Source: Antitrichia curtipendula (lineage: Eukaryota; Streptophyta; Bryopsida; Hypnales; Leucodontaceae). From it: a DNA stretch of 64,000 nt. Position 1 is the first letter of the stretch. Every line of letters starts with the position of its first letter. This document shows positions 60,833 to 64,000 of the stretch, one piece after another. Location of the stretch: assembly GCA_951230915.1 (NCBI GenBank), contig OX579633.1:28554574-28618573 (forward strand). Direction: 5' to 3'. The translations under genes and the position numbers were made by a program. Below the pieces are notes generated by a model that was given only the letters and a program-made list of their open reading frames with translations, was not told the origin of the DNA and did not search any database.

Positions 60833-61230
60833 TGCAGGAAGGAGCACTTCAAGAAGGGAGCCATTATGAGAGTCCGGATGACAACGTACAGCTGAAGGGT
60901 CGTTATAAGAACCAACTCGGGTTCCCCGTACCCTGACTTTCCCTGAGAGGCTACTCTTTCTGACAATGCTACGACTTCAACGTTCTTTATCATTTCTTTT
61001 CTTGAAAATCTGATCTGGACGAGCCCCTCTAACGTAGTCCGTATAATTTAGTGTTGAAAGCGCATACATTCTCCAAATCCCCTGAAATTGGACCCAAATA
61101 AACCGCATGCTCAGCCTGCACATCCGTCCTGAAGAACAATTTCCCAGAAATCCCAATCTCCGCTCTCCCTTCACATTTACATCCACCTAGCTACAACTTT
61201 CTAGTTCGGTGGTCACTACAGGGTTAAGAA

Positions 61231-61592
61231 ACATGGACGTAGAAATTCGTCACCAGATATGCAAAGCAAACGGACACTATATTATCGTCATCCTCAATTT
61301 CCAGCAAGAAACCTAGTAATTAGAAAAATTGCAATAGTCACACTAACTTAACAGGGCGAAGGATACAACCGCATCAAAATACGACAAGCAAACGAGATGC
61401 ACGCAGGAGCTTCACGAAGCAACAGGTAACGCAGATATTCATCACTAGAAATTCACAGCAGGACATTTGTGCACTGTCATCGTCTTAAATTCCAGCAAGA
61501 AGCTTTTACTAATTTAAAAAATTGCAATGTTCGTACTGACCAGACAACAAGATACGACACAAATAGGAAACAACAGCATCAAAATACGACAC
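61231..61592. repeat. Tandem pair of ~155-bp units related to 58411-58565
   Basis: The two units (about 61231-61388 and 61443-61592) share 'ttccagcaagaa', 'aaaattgcaat', 'gcatcaaaatacgaca' and 'atcgtc'. They lie just beyond the 3' end of the ABCA gene and may sit in its downstream region. Confidence 0.65.
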
Positions 61593-61896
61593 AATAAGCA
61601 CAATTTGCAAAAAAGTAGGAATCTGTAGGAATCTGTAGGAATCACCAGTGCCTAAAAATGCATCACAGCTCTCATTGATTTTCATCATAGATCAACATAT
61701 ACTTGCAAGGTCATAGAAACACTAGCAGAAATTACAACTTCGTATCAACATACTTCGATCTTGAAGCCAATCTTCTGACAACTAGGAATTTATTCAAAGA
61801 ATATTTAGACATTTGTATTCAAATCTACTACACAATTTTGAAGCGCTGCAGCGGAACAAAAACGAAGTGTCGTTGAAGCCAGTTGAGGGAAGACAA

Positions 61897-64000
61897 TCAT
61901 CGAGTCGCCATCTGCACGCTGCAAGGGTTCAAAAAGCAATTTTATATCAGAACAAGTAGCTTCACAGTGTTACAAATGCTTCTAAAGCCAGAGTCACCTT
62001 TTTTGGATTGAGAGCGCACATAATTAGGGCTCACACTTTCTCAGATTGATGGGACGACACTACTAACCTTCCTGGGACATTTGTGGACGGTTCCCGAAAG
62101 CTCCTCGCGTTGCGCAACGATGATGAGCGCCAAGCTTGACCAGGATCCGAGTCCAACACTTCGGCGGCAGGCTTGGGCTCGCTGTGACGAGCGATCTTCA
62201 ATGCCCCGACGTCGTCTTGTTGCCAAAACACTTCCACCATCATGCCATGAGGAGCAACGCCGGACACCGAATCTGGAATTCTCACTTCCTGAGCTCCAAC
62301 GGGCACCTGTGCAAGCAGCAACAAACCGTTTAGACATGAATTCCTGTGTAAGAAAGATCTACAGAACAAGGTCTCAAGGTCTCAAATCAACAAAAGCTTG
62401 ATACCTTCAAGGCTTTCCCGTTCACAGTTAAAGTCTCAAATCGGCCTTCCGCAGCAGCATTTTCCAAATCGGCCTGCCTGGATATGGTGAGAAAGACTTC
62501 CTCCAAGGTCGTCAGACCTAATTGCAGGTCGGATATCCCGAGCTCAGCCTTTCTAGCTTCCAACAGTTTGAAAAAACCCTGCGAAAAATAGTCTCGAGAT
62601 AATCAGAAAACTCCTCAACAAACTCAAAGCACAAATAAGGAACGATTCCTCGTCACTCAAAAACTCAGAACAATTGAGCAAATTGTCAAACGAGAGGAAA
62701 GAATGAAATTACCGGCAGTTGCGATTCCTTCTCTCGCGGTACGATAAATGTGATGTACGCCTTGTTCTCATCACTCGGAACGAGGCCAAGTTGCTGCACA
62801 GATAACAAATCGCTCAGCCTCAAAGCAACAAATTCAATCAACAACAATGACATGTCACTCTACAACGGGAGTAATCCTGCACTATTATTTAAGAAAGCAC
62901 ATCATATCAATATCACAACTCGTGTTGATTTTAGGTCATCTGCCAATCAAACTTTAAACCCCTCGTGACTTTTGCATATGGTATCCAAATAAAGCATTCT
63001 TGGAGGCGTTCAAACCCTCTCGAAATTGCAAACAAGAATATTTCATAATCGAACCATTCTAACAATAGTACAATGCTCAAACTTCAAATGAAGCAACACA
63101 CATGCACGAAGCGTATTCACATACCTCTTGGAAGAAATCCTTCACTCCAGCTCTTCGAACCTCTTCCCGAGCGGCTTCGCCAGGTTGCTGCAAGCCATCT
63201 TCGCGGCGCACACTCACGTTCACAAGGTACCCAGCTCCGAATTTGGTCTTCAAGTGGATGGGCGTGCCAATGCAACGCAGCTTCCCCCTGGCCATGATCG
63301 CCACACGGTCACCTAAGATGTCCGCTTCCTCCATGGAATGCGTCGTCAACACAATGGCACGACCCTTCTTGGACGCCTCAATGATGTCCCACACATGTCG
63401 CCTCGTCACGGGATCCATGCCCGTTGTCTGATAAGCCAGAACGCACACATTAGTCCTCTACTATTGAGTAGTCAACAATTTGCATCACTGCGGGCAACTG
63501 GAAAACTGGAAAACTGGAAAACTTCTACAACTCGAAGCTCGACTTTGACTGGCCATAACTTTCTCATTAGAGGTCCAAATCCATTGATTCAAATATAATA
63601 AGTCTTGATTCTTCCCCATTTCATAAATCCAATGACTTTTAGAATTCAGTGACTTATTGCAACTTCAGGAATAAACCATGTCGAAATCACAAGTGCTCAA
63701 GGCGATGTCTGACTGAAATATTATAGCCAAGGGAGGTTTAGGTGTTTAGGTGATTTTATTGCTCATTGCACTTGATGCAAAGGATCGAGGTTTATTGAAT
63801 CAGTTTCGTCAATTTATCAAATCATCTGAAGATTTGTATACCCATAGACATGTGGTAAGAAATATGAAACGTATGAAGGCCAAGCGATTACAACTCCAAA
63901 AAAACACTTACAGGCTCGTCCAGGTAGACAATCTTGGGGTCGCCAATCAGAGCAATCGCAACACTGAGTCGCCTCTTCATGCCACCGCTGTAGCTTCCTG
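61897..64000 (-). CDS. ABC transporter subfamily A (ABCA2-type), 3' part; gene continues beyond window
   Basis: This is the C-terminal part of a membrane ABC transporter, probably for lipid-like substrates. Minus-strand exons seen are 64000-63912 (partial), 63427-63125, 62793-62713, 62578-62405, 62306-62068 and 61918-61897, with GT-AG borders in phase. The signature [12 protein letters not shown] and Walker B with IVYLDEP lie in the first; TTGMDP (D-loop area) and [10 protein letters not shown] (H-loop) in the second. Then come [38 protein letters not shown] and [11 protein letters not shown], the C-terminal domain pattern of plant ABCA2-like proteins. The Walker A and membrane part lie outside the window. 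The last splice is a choice: reading through 62068 instead would end at 62031. Confidence 0.92.

Noticed and set aside
62031..62401. Forward and overlapping minus frames over the last ABCA exons
   Set aside because: They are shadow frames; the true minus-strand frame gives recognisable ABCA C-terminal motifs.

Overview
The window is nuclear DNA of a land plant. It holds a legume-lectin receptor kinase, a plant-type glutamate decarboxylase, augmin subunit 5, a U2 snRNA gene with a plant snRNA promoter, and an ABCA2-type transporter. The wide spacing of genes, short GT-AG introns, very AT-rich intergenic DNA and the protein variants fit a seedless plant, perhaps a bryophyte. I cannot fix the lineage from sequence alone.

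Layout. 1-4.9 kb: intergenic DNA packed with small non-autonomous DNA transposons and one LINE 3' end. 4953-7244 (+): intronless L-type lectin receptor kinase. 7.2-31 kb: gene-poor repeat territory with a broken piggyBac transposase (about 15.8-16.7 kb), several short elements with TTAA at both ends, a 1052-bp non-autonomous CACTA element with a large internal palindrome (19138-20189) and another MITE family. 32176-34426 (+): glutamate decarboxylase, five exons. 36248-36442 (-): U2 snRNA. 37121-41334 (-): AUGMIN subunit 5, ten exons. 42.3-46.7 kb: a non-coding block of higher GC with minisatellites, possibly retroelement-derived. 46.7-57.9 kb: extremely AT-rich DNA with a long foldback and one unrecognised, apparently broken multi-exon locus (52751-53876, -). 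57899-58027: a hAT-type MITE with a perfect 8-bp target duplication. 58-61.8 kb: degraded sequence and tandem duplications. 61897-64000 (-): the 3' part of an ABCA transporter gene that runs off the window.

The host genes are unrelated housekeeping or signalling genes and form no cluster or pathway. The best candidate for something unusual is the piggyBac story. A recognisable transposase relic lies in the same window as short elements that carry the hallmarks expected of piggyBac derivatives: TTAA at both ends and termini beginning CCCC. As far as I know this superfamily is sparse in land plants. Other points worth a look are the glutamate decarboxylase C-terminus, which lacks the usual tryptophan of the calmodulin-binding tail, and the unrecognised locus at 52.7-53.9 kb. 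I saw no defence island, CRISPR array, biosynthetic cluster or other clearly new multi-gene system.
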